A DNA stretch of 64,000 bases from Mycolicibacterium iranicum (lineage in GTDB: Bacteria; Actinomycetota; Actinomycetes; Mycobacteriales; Mycobacteriaceae). The DNA lies in the NCBI RefSeq assembly GCF_002101705.1, contig NZ_LQPC01000054.1, positions 124,001 to 188,000 of the forward strand, given 5' to 3'. The position numbers and the translations under genes were made by a program. The notes beneath the pieces were generated by a model. The model was given only the letters and a program-made list of their open reading frames with translations. It was not told the DNA's origin and did no database searches. Shown here piece by piece: positions 33,722 to 42,102 of this stretch; the first letter of the stretch is position 1; each line of letters opens with the position of its first letter.

Positions 33722-33845
33722 GGTCGGTTGAACACCGACGTTCGGAACGAACGGACCGCGCCGGAGTCCTGAGGGCTGCAGAGACCCCCGGTCCAACCGA
33801 AGGAAGGGCCCTACGCCATGTGCGTGGGGCCCTTCCGCATTGCTG
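33722..33845 (+). ncRNA. mrsI: Small RNA at the MrsI position, iron-regulated
   Basis: Between the blaI side and the Rv1847-like thioesterase gene lies a 120-base non-coding transcript candidate. It has an IdeR-overlapped promoter upstream and a 15-bp terminator hairpin at its end. Its body can fold: CGGTTG (33725-33730) pairs with CAACCG (33794-33799), and GGACC (33753-33757 area) pairs with GGTCC (33790-33794). In M. tuberculosis the IdeR-controlled iron-sparing sRNA MrsI maps between Rv1846c and Rv1847, the same place. The identity rests on position, control and terminator, not on a sequence alignment. Confidence 0.72.
33802..33836 (+). terminator. Strong intrinsic-type hairpin of the sRNA
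   Basis: Left arm GGAAGGGCCCTACGC (33802-33816) and right arm 33822-33836 pair over 15 bp (one G-T) around loop CATGT. Sequence after it is only moderately T-rich. This is the strongest stem-loop noticed in the window. Confidence 0.88.
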
Positions 33846-33892
33846 TGCTTCCTCTTTTCCCGTTCCGTGACCCGACGGTGTAGACACGAGCC

Positions 33893-34297
33893 GTGACGAC
33901 TGACTTTCGCGAAAGCCTCGGTGCCGGTTTCGACAAGGAGCTCGGGCTGACGTATCTGGAGATGACGCCCGACGGTGGCCGCGCGCAGCTCACGATCACC
34001 GAGAAGCTGTTGCAGCCATGGGGAATCGTGCACGGTGGGGTGTACTGCGCTGTGATCGAGAGCATGGCCAGCGTGTCCGGCCACGTCTGGCTGAGCGAGA
34101 ACGGCGGAGGGACGGTCGTCGGCGTCAACAACAACACCGACTTCCTTCGGGCGATCCGATCGGGAACGGTGACGGCGACGTCGACACCGATCCACCGGGG
34201 ACGGCGTCAGCAATTGTGGTTGATCACCATCACCGACGAGACGGATCGAGTGGTGGCGCGGGGGCAGGTGCGCCTCCAGAACATCACCGATGCGTAG
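33893..34297 (+). CDS. PaaI-type hotdog thioesterase (Rv1847-like)
   Basis: A 134-residue hotdog-fold protein with a GTG start. The family signature WGIVHGGVYCAVIESMAS includes the HGG loop and the acidic catalytic Glu of 4HBT/PaaI thioesterases, which hydrolyse acyl- or aroyl-CoA. It lies between the sRNA and the urease operon as in M. tuberculosis. The TAG stop is inside the first copy of a 25-base tandem repeat. Confidence 0.88.
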   Translation: MTTDFRESLGAGFDKELGLTYLEMTPDGGRAQLTITEKLLQPWGIVHGGVYCAVIESMASVSGHVWLSENGGGTVVGVNNNTDFLRAIRSGTVTATSTPIHRGRRQQLWLITITDETDRVVARGQVRLQNITDA

Positions 34298-34373
34298 CGT
34301 CGAATCCAGCACCGATGCGTAGCGTCGAATCCAGCACCGATGCGTAGCGTCGAATCCAGCACCGATGCGTAGC
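34286..34373. repeat. 25-base tandem repeat starting at a stop codon (3.5 copies)
   Basis: Copies at 34286-34310, 34311-34335 and 34336-34360 are identical, followed by a 13-base partial copy (34361-34373). Each unit begins ACCGATGCGTAGCG and so repeats the last codons and TAG stop of the thioesterase gene. The array stops 50 bases before ureA. The layout suggests a slipped-strand duplication seeded at the gene end; it is likely variable between strains. Confidence 0.95.
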
Positions 34374-34424
34374 AAACGCGCGTGAGCGCTGCTGACTGCC
34401 CTCTGTCATGGCAGGATCGCGGCC

Positions 34425-34727
34425 ATGCGTTTGACGCCGCATGAACAGGAACGGCTGCTGCTGTCGTACGCGGCCGAACTCGCCCGCCGCCGTCAGGCGC
34501 GCGGCCTCAAGCTCAACCACCCCGAGGCGGTCGCGGTCATCACCGACCACATCCTCGAAGGCGCCCGTGACGGCCGCTCCGTCGCGGAGCTGATGGTCAG
34601 TGGCCGTGAGGTTCTCGCGCGGTCCGACGTCATGGACGGCGTACCGGAGATGCTCCACGACGTTCAGGTGGAAGCCACGTTTCCCGACGGCACCAAACTC
34701 GTCACCGTCCACCACCCGATTCCCTAG
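34425..34727 (+). CDS. ureA: Urease gamma subunit
   Basis: A 100-residue protein, exact family length, starting MRLTPHEQERLLLSYAAELA and containing LNHPEAVAVITDHILEGARDG and a C-terminal TVHHPIP, all typical of UreA. It is part of the (UreABC)3 enzyme that hydrolyses urea to ammonia and carbamate in the cytoplasm. First gene of ureABCFGD; nickel chaperone gene ureE is absent, as in other mycobacteria. Confidence 0.97.
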   Translation: MRLTPHEQERLLLSYAAELARRRQARGLKLNHPEAVAVITDHILEGARDGRSVAELMVSGREVLARSDVMDGVPEMLHDVQVEATFPDGTKLVTVHHPIP

Positions 34728-34736
34728 GAGGGCCGC

Positions 34737-35072
34737 GTGAGCGAGGAGCCTGCATATGTCACCCCCGGGGAGATCGTCTTCGCCGAGGGGGACATCGAGA
34801 TCAATCCCGGCGCACCACGTTTGGAACTCGACATCGTCAATACCGGTGACCGGCCGGTGCAGGTCGGCAGCCACGTCCACGTGACGCAGGCCAACAGTGC
34901 GCTGGAGTTCGACCGTGCGGCGGCGCACGGTCACCGGTTCGACATCCCGGCGGGCACCGCGATCCGCTTCGAACCCGGCGTCGCGCAACGGGTCAGCCTT
35001 GTCCCGTTGGCCGGCACCCGGGAGGTGTGGGGTCTGACGCTCGATCCGCCCGGCAGATTGGATCAGCCCTAA
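34737..35072 (+). CDS. ureB: Urease beta subunit
   Basis: A 111-residue protein with GTG start preceded by AGGAGGG. PGEIVFAEGDIEINPG and VGSHVHVTQANSALEFDRAAAHGHRFDIPAGTA-type blocks are UreB signatures. It is structural in the urease holoenzyme and lies nine bases after ureA. Confidence 0.97.
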   Translation: MSEEPAYVTPGEIVFAEGDIEINPGAPRLELDIVNTGDRPVQVGSHVHVTQANSALEFDRAAAHGHRFDIPAGTAIRFEPGVAQRVSLVPLAGTREVWGLTLDPPGRLDQP

Positions 35073-35103
35073 TGTGCGCCTGCGCGAAGAGGAGACGGAC
35101 CCG

Positions 35104-36825
35104 ATGACCCGACTGTCGCGGCCTCGCTATGCGGCTCTGTTCGGCCCCACCGCCGGTGACCGCATCCGGCTCGCCGACACCGACCTGTTCATCGAGATCA
35201 CCGAGGACCGCAGCGGCGGGCCCGGACTGGCGGGCGACGAGGCCGTCTTCGGCGGCGGCAAGGTGCTGCGTGAGTCGATGGGTCAGTCCCGTGTCACGCG
35301 CGCCGACGGGGCTCCCGACACCGTGATCACCGGCGCGGTGATCCTGGACTACTGGGGGATCATCAAGGCCGACATCGGCATTCGGGACGGCCGCATCGTC
35401 GCGATCGGCAAGGCCGGCAATCCGGACATCATGACGGGCGTGCACCCGGACCTGGTGGTCGGCCCGTCGACGGAGATCATCGCGGGCAACGGCCGCATCG
35501 TCACCGCGGGTGCGATCGACTGCCACGTTCATCTGATCTGCCCGCAGATCATGGAGGAGGCACTCGGCGGCGGAATCACGACGATCGTCGCCGGCGGTAC
35601 CGGACCGGCCGAAGGCAGCAAGGCCACCACGGTCACGCCCGGCTCCTGGCATCTGGCGCGCATGCTGGAGGCGCTCGACACATGGCCGCTCAACGTGGCG
35701 CTGCTGGGCAAGGGCAACACCGTCAGCGCCGAGGCCATGTGGGAGCAGTTGCGCGGCGGTGCAGCGGGTTTCAAGCTTCACGAGGACTGGGGGACCACGC
35801 CTGCGGCCATCGACGCGTGCCTGACGGTGTGCGAAGAGGCGGGCGTTCAGGCCAACATCCACACCGACACCCTCAACGAGGCGGGATTCGTCGAGGACAC
35901 GCTCGCCGCGATCAAGGGCCGCTCGATCCACGCCTACCACACCGAAGGGGCCGGCGGCGGTCACGCACCCGACATCATCACCGTTGCAGGGAAACCGAAC
36001 GTGCTACCGAGTTCGACAAACCCGACGCGACCGCACACCGTCAACACCCTCGATGAGCACCTCGACATGCTGATGGTGTGCCATCACCTCAATCCCAGCG
36101 TCCCCGAGGATCTTGCGTTCGCCGAGAGCCGCATCCGCCCGTCGACGATTGCGGCCGAGGACTTGCTGCACGATATCGGCGCGATCTCGATGATCGGCAG
36201 TGACGCCCAGGCGATGGGTCGTATAGGCGAGGTGGTGATGCGGACCTGGCAGACCGCGCACGTGATGAAGCGCCGCCGCGGATTTCTGCCCGGCGACGTG
36301 GGCGCCGACAACATACGGGCGCGCCGCTATGTCGCGAAGTACACGATCTGTCCTGCAGTGGCGCACGGCATGGACCGGGAGATCGGGTCGGTTGAGGTGG
36401 GCAAGCTGGCGGACCTGGTGCTGTGGGAGCCGGCGTTCTTTGGTGTGCGTCCGCACGCAGTGGTCAAGGGTGGGATGATCGCGTGGGCCGCGATGGGTGA
36501 CGCCAATGCGTCCATCCCGACTCCGCAGCCGGTGCTGCCGCGGCCCATGTTCGGCGCGTCGCCTGCCGCGGCCGCCCAGACGTCGCTGCATTTCGTTGCG
36601 CCACAGGCAATCGAGGCACATCTGTCGGAGCGGATTGCCGTCAATCGCCGGCTTGTTCCCGTCGCGAGCGTTCGCGGTGTCGGGAAGGCGCAGATGCCGC
36701 TCAACGACGCCACCCCGGACATCCAGGTCGACCCGGACACGTTCACCGTCCGCATCGACGGTGAGGTGTGGCAGGAACAACCCGCCGCGGAACTGCCCAT
36801 GGCGCAGCGATACTTCCTCTTCTAG
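35104..36825 (+). CDS. ureC: Urease alpha (catalytic) subunit
   Basis: A 573-residue catalytic subunit from the ATG at 35104 (MTRLSRPRYAALFGPTAGD), which has GAGGAG upstream; a GTG at 35074 would add ten unlikely residues. The nickel ligands are seen: His141 and His143 in DCHVHL, carbamylated Lys224 in GFKLHEDWG, His253, His279 in HAYHTEG, and a late Asp in IGSDAQAMG. The mobile flap Cys326-His327 (VCHHLN) is intact, so the enzyme should be active. Confidence 0.98.
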   Translation: MTRLSRPRYAALFGPTAGDRIRLADTDLFIEITEDRSGGPGLAGDEAVFGGGKVLRESMGQSRVTRADGAPDTVITGAVILDYWGIIKADIGIRDGRIVAIGKAGNPDIMTGVHPDLVVGPSTEIIAGNGRIVTAGAIDCHVHLICPQIMEEALGGGITTIVAGGTGPAEGSKATTVTPGSWHLARMLEALDTWPLNVALLGKGNTVSAEAMWEQLRGGAAGFKLHEDWGTTPAAIDACLTVCEEAGVQANIHTDTLNEAGFVEDTLAAIKGRSIHAYHTEGAGGGHAPDIITVAGKPNVLPSSTNPTRPHTVNTLDEHLDMLMVCHHLNPSVPEDLAFAESRIRPSTIAAEDLLHDIGAISMIGSDAQAMGRIGEVVMRTWQTAHVMKRRRGFLPGDVGADNIRARRYVAKYTICPAVAHGMDREIGSVEVGKLADLVLWEPAFFGVRPHAVVKGGMIAWAAMGDANASIPTPQPVLPRPMFGASPAAAAQTSLHFVAPQAIEAHLSERIAVNRRLVPVASVRGVGKAQMPLNDATPDIQVDPDTFTVRIDGEVWQEQPAAELPMAQRYFLF

Positions 36826-36842
36826 GCGATTTTCCGGTCACG

Positions 36843-37487
36843 ATGTCGAACCTCGTCACGTTGCTCGCGCTGTCTGATTCTCGGCTGCCGACAGGCGGGC
36901 ATGTCCATTCGGGCGGCATCGAGGAAGCGGTGACAAGCGGTCTGGTCGTCGACCTGGCGTCGCTGCGCGCGTATCTGACGCGGCGTATCCGGACCACGGG
37001 ACTCGTCACCGCATCCCTGGCTGCCGCGGTACACCGCGGTACGTTCTCCGCTGTGGCGGGCGGGTCCGGAGATCTCGAAACTGATGCGCGCACACCGTCT
37101 CCCGCTGCCCGGCAGGCTTCCCGGGCGCAGGGTCGCGGCCTGGTGCGGCTCGCCCGGCGGGTGTGGCCGGACGAGACGTGGGACGCGCTGGGTCCGACTC
37201 CGCACCTAGCAGTTGCTGCCGGAGCCGTCGGACGGGCGGGCCGCCTCACCGATCAGCACACCGCGTTGTCGATCGTTTACACCACGATGACCGGGTCGGC
37301 CACCGCGGCGCAGCGACTGCTGGCCCTCGATCCCGGTGACGTCGCGGCGCTGACGTTCGAGCTGTCCGAGTTGTGTGAACAGGCCGCGGCCGATGCAGCC
37401 AAGGATGTCGCCGACCTGTCCGATCCACTGCTGGACCTGCTCGCGCAGCGTCACGTCGAGCGGGACCGTCCGTTGTTCGCGTCCTAG
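36843..37487 (+). CDS. ureF: Urease accessory protein UreF
   Basis: A 214-residue helical protein starting at the ATG at 36843, 17 bases after ureC. SDSRLPTGGHVHSGGIEEAV is the UreF N-terminal signature. It works with UreD and UreG to load nickel and CO2 into apo-urease. Confidence 0.93.
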   Translation: MSNLVTLLALSDSRLPTGGHVHSGGIEEAVTSGLVVDLASLRAYLTRRIRTTGLVTASLAAAVHRGTFSAVAGGSGDLETDARTPSPAARQASRAQGRGLVRLARRVWPDETWDALGPTPHLAVAAGAVGRAGRLTDQHTALSIVYTTMTGSATAAQRLLALDPGDVAALTFELSELCEQAAADAAKDVADLSDPLLDLLAQRHVERDRPLFAS

Positions 37488-37567
37488 GTGTCTGCTTCGT
37501 GCCCAGAGCAGCCCAGTATTGCTGTGGGACGATCAGTTTTACGCCCCGTCTCACAGAATGGTCAGGT

Positions 37568-38248
37568 ATGCCTCCGCACTTGCTCGACGGTCAGCCCCAC
37601 GGCCACATCGACCGACCCCGCCGCACCCGTCAGCCGGGGGAGCCGTTGCGGATCGGCGTCGGCGGCCCTGTCGGGTCGGGGAAGACGGCACTAGTTGCCG
37701 CTTTGTGCAGACAACTGCGCGACGAGCTGTCGCTGGCAGTGCTGACCAACGACATCTACACCACCGAGGACGCGGACTTCCTGCGCCGCAACGCCGTCCT
37801 TCCCGACGACCGCATCGCCGCGGTGCAGACCGGTGGGTGTCCGCACACCGCGATCCGCGACGACATCACCGCCAACCTCGACGCCATCGACGACCTGCTC
37901 GCCGGACACGACAATCTGGAGCTGATCCTGGTCGAATCCGGCGGGGACAACCTCACGGCAACGTTCTCCTCGGGCCTGGTGGACGTCCAGATCTTCGTGA
38001 TCGACGTCGCAGGCGGCGACAAGGTACCCCGCAAGGGTGGGCCTGGTGTCACGTTCTCGGACCTCCTGGTGATCAACAAGACCGACCTGGCTCCTCTGGT
38101 GGGGGCGGACCTGGATGTCATGCGCCGCGACGCCGCTGCGGTCCGCGGCGACCGCCCGTTCGAGTTGATCTCGCTGACCGCCGACCCGGCGGCCACCCCG
38201 GTGCTGCGCTGGGTCCGCGATCAACTGCGGATTGCGCAGGCCGTCTAG
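37568..38248 (+). CDS. ureG: Urease accessory GTPase UreG
   Basis: A 226-residue GTPase from the ATG at 37568, with a His-containing N-terminus (PPHLLDGQPHGHIDRP) as often found in UreG for metal binding. GVGGPVGSGKTALV is the P-loop, TGGCPHTAIR the metal-binding CPH motif and NKTDLAPLVG the GTP-specificity motif. It hydrolyses GTP during urease maturation. An in-frame start 69 bases upstream lacks similarity support. Confidence 0.96.
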   Translation: MPPHLLDGQPHGHIDRPRRTRQPGEPLRIGVGGPVGSGKTALVAALCRQLRDELSLAVLTNDIYTTEDADFLRRNAVLPDDRIAAVQTGGCPHTAIRDDITANLDAIDDLLAGHDNLELILVESGGDNLTATFSSGLVDVQIFVIDVAGGDKVPRKGGPGVTFSDLLVINKTDLAPLVGADLDVMRRDAAAVRGDRPFELISLTADPAATPVLRWVRDQLRIAQAV

Positions 38249-38875
38249 GTGCGTTCCGACGTCGTCATCGTCGCCCGACCGAAGCGCTCACCTCACATCG
38301 AGTGCAGCGGAGGGATCGCGGCGCGTCTCACCGACATCGACACCGTCCATCTGGTGTCTTCGGTCGCGACGCCGCTGGGCGGCGACGCGATTTCGATGCG
38401 TGTGGTGGTCGAGGCAGGTGCGCGTCTGACGGTACGCACCGTCGCAGCGACGGTCGCGCTCCCCGGCGCGACCACCACGGAGTCCCATGCGACCTGGTGC
38501 CTCGAGATTGCGGGGGAACTCGACCTGGACCCGGAACCGACGATCGTCGCGGCGACGTCCCGTCACTTCAGCGCGACCACAGTGACATTGCACGAGGCCG
38601 GATCGCTGCGGCTGCGAGAGCGGGTTCAGATCGGCAGAACCGGTGAGCGGCAGGGCTTCTGGTCGGGCTCGCTGTGCGCCGATGTCGATTCGAAACCGCT
38701 GCTGCGTCATCGCGTCGAGTTGGGCAACGGCTCGGTGGCTAATGACGAGATCTCCGCGCCTCGGGCGTGCGTCAGCGAATTGCACTATCCCCGAGGCGAT
38801 GTCGACGCCGCAGGGGTGACGCTTGCACTTGCCGCAGGCGGCTGTTTGGCCACCTGGCAGGGTGACCGCCTCTAG
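38249..38875 (+). CDS. ureD: Urease accessory protein UreD
   Basis: A 208-residue protein whose GTG start directly follows the ureG stop. It resembles short actinobacterial UreD/UreH proteins, with an N-terminal half VVVEAGARLTVRTVAATVALPG. It is the scaffold for UreF-UreG on apo-urease. Its TAG stop overlaps the stop of convergent ndh by four bases. Confidence 0.9.
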   Translation: MRSDVVIVARPKRSPHIECSGGIAARLTDIDTVHLVSSVATPLGGDAISMRVVVEAGARLTVRTVAATVALPGATTTESHATWCLEIAGELDLDPEPTIVAATSRHFSATTVTLHEAGSLRLRERVQIGRTGERQGFWSGSLCADVDSKPLLRHRVELGNGSVANDEISAPRACVSELHYPRGDVDAAGVTLALAAGGCLATWQGDRL

Positions 38876-40245
38876 CTTGCGGCTTTCTCCGTCTCTTGCA
38901 CCGACGCCGCGATCTCCTCGAGTTCCTCGATGCGTATTCGCGCGTAGGCCTGCTGTTCGGTGATCGTCAGCTGGCCGCGGTTGCGCCCGAGGAATGTGAC
39001 CGTCCACGACAGTAGCGTGGCGATCTTGGTCTTGAACCCCACCAGGTACACGAGGTGCAGGAGCAACCATGCCAGCCACGCGATGAAGCCACCGAATTCG
39101 AGCTTGCCGATCTTGGCGACAGCGTTGAAGCGCGACACCGTGGCCATCGAGCCTTTGTCGAAGTAGCTGAACGGCTCCCGTTGGCTGGGGTCGGCGCCCT
39201 TGAGTTCGGCGGCGATGGTCTTGGCCGCGTACTTGCCGCCCTGGATCGCGCCCTGCGCCATGCCGGGAACATTCTCGACGGCGGCCATGTCACCGACGAC
39301 GAACACGTTCGGATGGCCTGGAATCGACAGGTCAGGAAGAACTTTCACGCGGCCTGCGCGATCGAGTTCGACACCGGACTGGTTGGCCAGGTCGCGTCCC
39401 AGCGGGCTGGCTGATACGCCGGCCGACCAGACCTTGCACGCTGCTTCAATGCGGCGCATCGTGCCGTCGGGATCCTTGACGGTGATGCCGTTGCGGTCGA
39501 CGTCGGTGACCATCGCGTTGAGCTGGATCTCGACGCCCATTTTCTCGAGGCGGTCCTGGGCTTTCTTGCCAAGCTTCTCGCCCATCGGCGGCAGCACGGC
39601 GGGTGCCGCGTCGAGCAGGATGACCCGCGCCTTGGTCGAATCGATGTGGCGGAAGGCGCCTTTGAGGGTGTGGTCGGCCAATTCCGCAATCTGCCCTGCC
39701 ATTTCGACACCGGTCGGTCCTGCACCGACGACGACGAAGGTCAGCAGCTTCTCCCGGCGGGCGGGGTCGCTGGAACGTTCGGCTTGTTCGAAGGCGCCGA
39801 GAATACGACCGCGCAACTCAAGCGCATCGTCGATCGACTTCATGCCGGGCGCCCACTCGGCGAAGTGGTCATTACCGAAGTACGACTGGCCCGCGCCGGC
39901 CGCCACGATCAAGCTGTCGAACGGGGTCACGTAGGTGTGACCGAGCAGTTCGGACCGGACGGTTTTGGTGGCCAGGTCGATGTGCGTGACGTCCCCGAGT
40001 AGCACCTGCGCGTTCTTCTGGTTGCGCAGGATCACGCGGGTCGCGGGAGCGATCTCTCCCTCGGAGATGATGCCGGTGGCGACCTGGTATAGAAGCGGCT
40101 GGAACAGGTGGTGGGTGGTCCGGGCGATCATCTTGATGTCGACGTCGGCCTTCTTGAGGGCCTTGGCTGCGGTCAACCCACCGAAACCCGATCCGATGAT
40201 GACCACTTTGTGGCGGTCGGACGGATTGGCTCCGGGATGGCTCAT
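38872..40245 (-). CDS. ndh: Type II NADH dehydrogenase
   Basis: A 457-residue flavoprotein with AAGGAG seven bases before ATG. FAD motif VVIIGSGFGGLTAAKAL, NADH motif VVVGAGPTGVEMAGQI and the C-terminal membrane-associating stretch GFIAWLAWLLLHLVYLVGFKTKI are typical of mycobacterial Ndh (Rv1854c). It passes electrons from NADH to menaquinone without pumping protons. It sits downstream of and convergent with the urease operon, as in M. tuberculosis. Confidence 0.96.
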   Translation of the reverse strand: MSHPGANPSDRHKVVIIGSGFGGLTAAKALKKADVDIKMIARTTHHLFQPLLYQVATGIISEGEIAPATRVILRNQKNAQVLLGDVTHIDLATKTVRSELLGHTYVTPFDSLIVAAGAGQSYFGNDHFAEWAPGMKSIDDALELRGRILGAFEQAERSSDPARREKLLTFVVVGAGPTGVEMAGQIAELADHTLKGAFRHIDSTKARVILLDAAPAVLPPMGEKLGKKAQDRLEKMGVEIQLNAMVTDVDRNGITVKDPDGTMRRIEAACKVWSAGVSASPLGRDLANQSGVELDRAGRVKVLPDLSIPGHPNVFVVGDMAAVENVPGMAQGAIQGGKYAAKTIAAELKGADPSQREPFSYFDKGSMATVSRFNAVAKIGKLEFGGFIAWLAWLLLHLVYLVGFKTKIATLLSWTVTFLGRNRGQLTITEQQAYARIRIEELEEIAASVQETEKAAS

Positions 40246-40359
40246 GGCTGCTCCTTGTCGAAGTCCGTGGCTGAATTGCCTCGGATACCTTCTTTACCCA
40301 TTCAGAACAACGAAAACCTTAGTCGCTGCCCTTCCGGGCGGCGCGGTGAGATGCGCCAC

Positions 40360-40375
40360 CCGCGGCGAGCCGCGG
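40360..40375 (-). terminator. Possible terminator of LLM oxidoreductase gene
   Basis: CCGCGG-CGAG-CCGCGG forms a six-base-pair GC stem 25 bases beyond the stop at 40401. It is short and lacks a U tract. Confidence 0.3.
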
Positions 40376-40400
40376 ATCCTGCGGCGCCTCGACGGCGGCG

Positions 40401-41330
40401 TCAGCCCGCGACCAGTGGCCTGAGTGCTTCGCCGAGCGCCGTGATCTGCCCGGGCTGATAGCCGACGGTCTGCGTGGGCACGAACAGGATCACACCGTCC
40501 ACACCCGCGTCGAGCACCTTCGCCTTGATCTGCTCGGCGATCTGTTCGGGGCTGCCGACGACCATCCGCTGTTTGAAGTCGTCCGGGACCATGTCGAGGC
40601 TGAGACCCTCGCCGACGAGGGCGCCGATCAGCATGCTGGTCTCCAGCGTTGCCGGGTCGCGATCGATTTCCTCGCACTTCTGCTTGACGACGTCGATCTT
40701 TCGCGCCAGTTCGTCGAAGCCGGCGATGACGTTGAGGTGGTCGAAGTGCCGGGCCGCCAACGGGATCGTCTTCTTCTCGCCGCTGCCGCCGATCATCAGC
40801 GGAATGTGCTCACGGAAGCGAGGATTGGCCATGGCGTCTTGCACTCGGTAGTGCTTACCGGTGAATGTCGGGTGCTCGCCTTTGAGCATCGGCAGAATGA
40901 TCTGCAGCGCCTCGCCGAGTTTTTCGAACCGGTCGGTGAACGTCCCGAATTCGTAGCCGAGCTGATCGTGTTCGAGCTCGAACCAGCCGGTACCGATACC
41001 AAGAATGGAACGGCCCTGACTGATGACGTCCAGGGTGGTGATCGCTTTCGCCAGCAGCGTCGGGTTGCGGTAGGTGTTTCCGGTGACGAGCGTGCCCAGC
41101 TGAACGTTCTCGGTCGAGGCGGCCAGTGCGCCCAATGCCGTGTAGGCCTCCAGCATGGGCTGATCCGGAGTTCCGATCCCGGGCAGTTGATAGAAGTGAT
41201 CCATCACGAAGACGGAGTCGAAGCCCGACGTGTCAGCCTCTTTCGCCTGCGCGACGACGGTGGGGAAGAGGTCGGAAACGCCCGTCCCGTAAGAGAAGTT
41301 GTTGATCTGAAGCCCGAGTTGAATGGTCAC
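40401..41330 (-). CDS. LLM-class F420-dependent oxidoreductase (Rv1855c-like)
   Basis: A 309-residue luciferase-like monooxygenase-fold protein. N-terminal LGLQINNFSYGTG, FVMDHFYQLPG, the block LGTLVTGNTYRNPTLLAKAITTLDVIS and the F420-pocket stretch GRSILGIGTGWFELEH are seen. In mycobacteria such proteins usually use coenzyme F420. The substrate is unknown. It is placed as in M. tuberculosis, upstream of ndh on the same strand with a 155-base gap. Confidence 0.88.
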   Translation of the reverse strand: MTIQLGLQINNFSYGTGVSDLFPTVVAQAKEADTSGFDSVFVMDHFYQLPGIGTPDQPMLEAYTALGALAASTENVQLGTLVTGNTYRNPTLLAKAITTLDVISQGRSILGIGTGWFELEHDQLGYEFGTFTDRFEKLGEALQIILPMLKGEHPTFTGKHYRVQDAMANPRFREHIPLMIGGSGEKKTIPLAARHFDHLNVIAGFDELARKIDVVKQKCEEIDRDPATLETSMLIGALVGEGLSLDMVPDDFKQRMVVGSPEQIAEQIKAKVLDAGVDGVILFVPTQTVGYQPGQITALGEALRPLVAG

Positions 41331-41430
41331 GGGTTGACCCTACGCACGGGCGATGTGGCCGCGTCGGCTATTTCACTCGACGCGAAGCGCGGAACAAAAT
41401 GGCGTACTGGGAGGTTTTCTCGAGGTTGCG

Positions 41431-42102
41431 CTACGCGAAGTTAGCGAGCGCACCGTGAGTGACATGCAGCGTCTGGCCGGTGATGTGTCGAGCTGCCGGG
41501 GTGGTGAGGAACAGCGACAGCCGCGAGATCTCGGCGCTCACCGACGGCGGGGTGGCGGCCAAGCCGTCATAGCCCGGCTCGCTACCGCGGCCGACCGCGA
41601 CGGCGTTGACGGTGATGCCCCGGATCCCGAAGTGGTTGGCCTGGCCGGCGGTCCAGTCAGACACTGCGGCCTTGATCGCGCTCGCGGCGCTGCCTTCGCG
41701 CGGAGGATCGGGAATCACGGTGATGATGGATCCGCCGGAGCGCATGTGGTCGCCGAGGACCTGCACGGTCAGCATTGCCGCAACCAGGTTCGCGTCGAAG
41801 AGGCCACGCCACTCGGCGGCGTGGTCGTCGAGCGTGTAGGTACGCGGATCGCCGCCGTGCCACGAAGGCGCGGGGACGTTGATGATCGTGTCGAGATGGG
41901 CGGGCACCTGGCCGTGCAGCGCGGCGACAGAAGCCGGGTCGGTGTTGTCGAACACCAGGGCGTCCACGTCCAACTCTTTGGCGAGAACCTCGAGATCGTC
42001 GCGGCGGCGGCCCCCGATGAACACCTTGTGTCCGGCTTCGCAGAAGCTCTCGGCGATCGTGCGTCCCAGATCGGTGTCAGATCCCGTGATCAGCACATCC
42101 AT
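41431..42102 (-). CDS. SDR-fold protein lacking the catalytic Tyr (Rv1856c-like)
   Basis: A 223-residue protein with the SDR Rossmann start VLITGSDTDLGRTIAESF, cofactor strand KVFIGGRR, and a C-terminal HITGQTLHVTHG. The YxxxK motif is replaced: around GSAASAIKAAVSDWTAG the Lys remains but the Tyr position is Ala, and the catalytic Ser strand reads IITVIPDPP. So it is probably not a standard oxidoreductase; it may bind nucleotide or act as a regulator or partner. The gene is followed (41431 side) by the LLM gene in the same direction. Confidence 0.82.
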   Translation of the reverse strand: MDVLITGSDTDLGRTIAESFCEAGHKVFIGGRRRDDLEVLAKELDVDALVFDNTDPASVAALHGQVPAHLDTIINVPAPSWHGGDPRTYTLDDHAAEWRGLFDANLVAAMLTVQVLGDHMRSGGSIITVIPDPPREGSAASAIKAAVSDWTAGQANHFGIRGITVNAVAVGRGSEPGYDGLAATPPSVSAEISRLSLFLTTPAARHITGQTLHVTHGALANFA

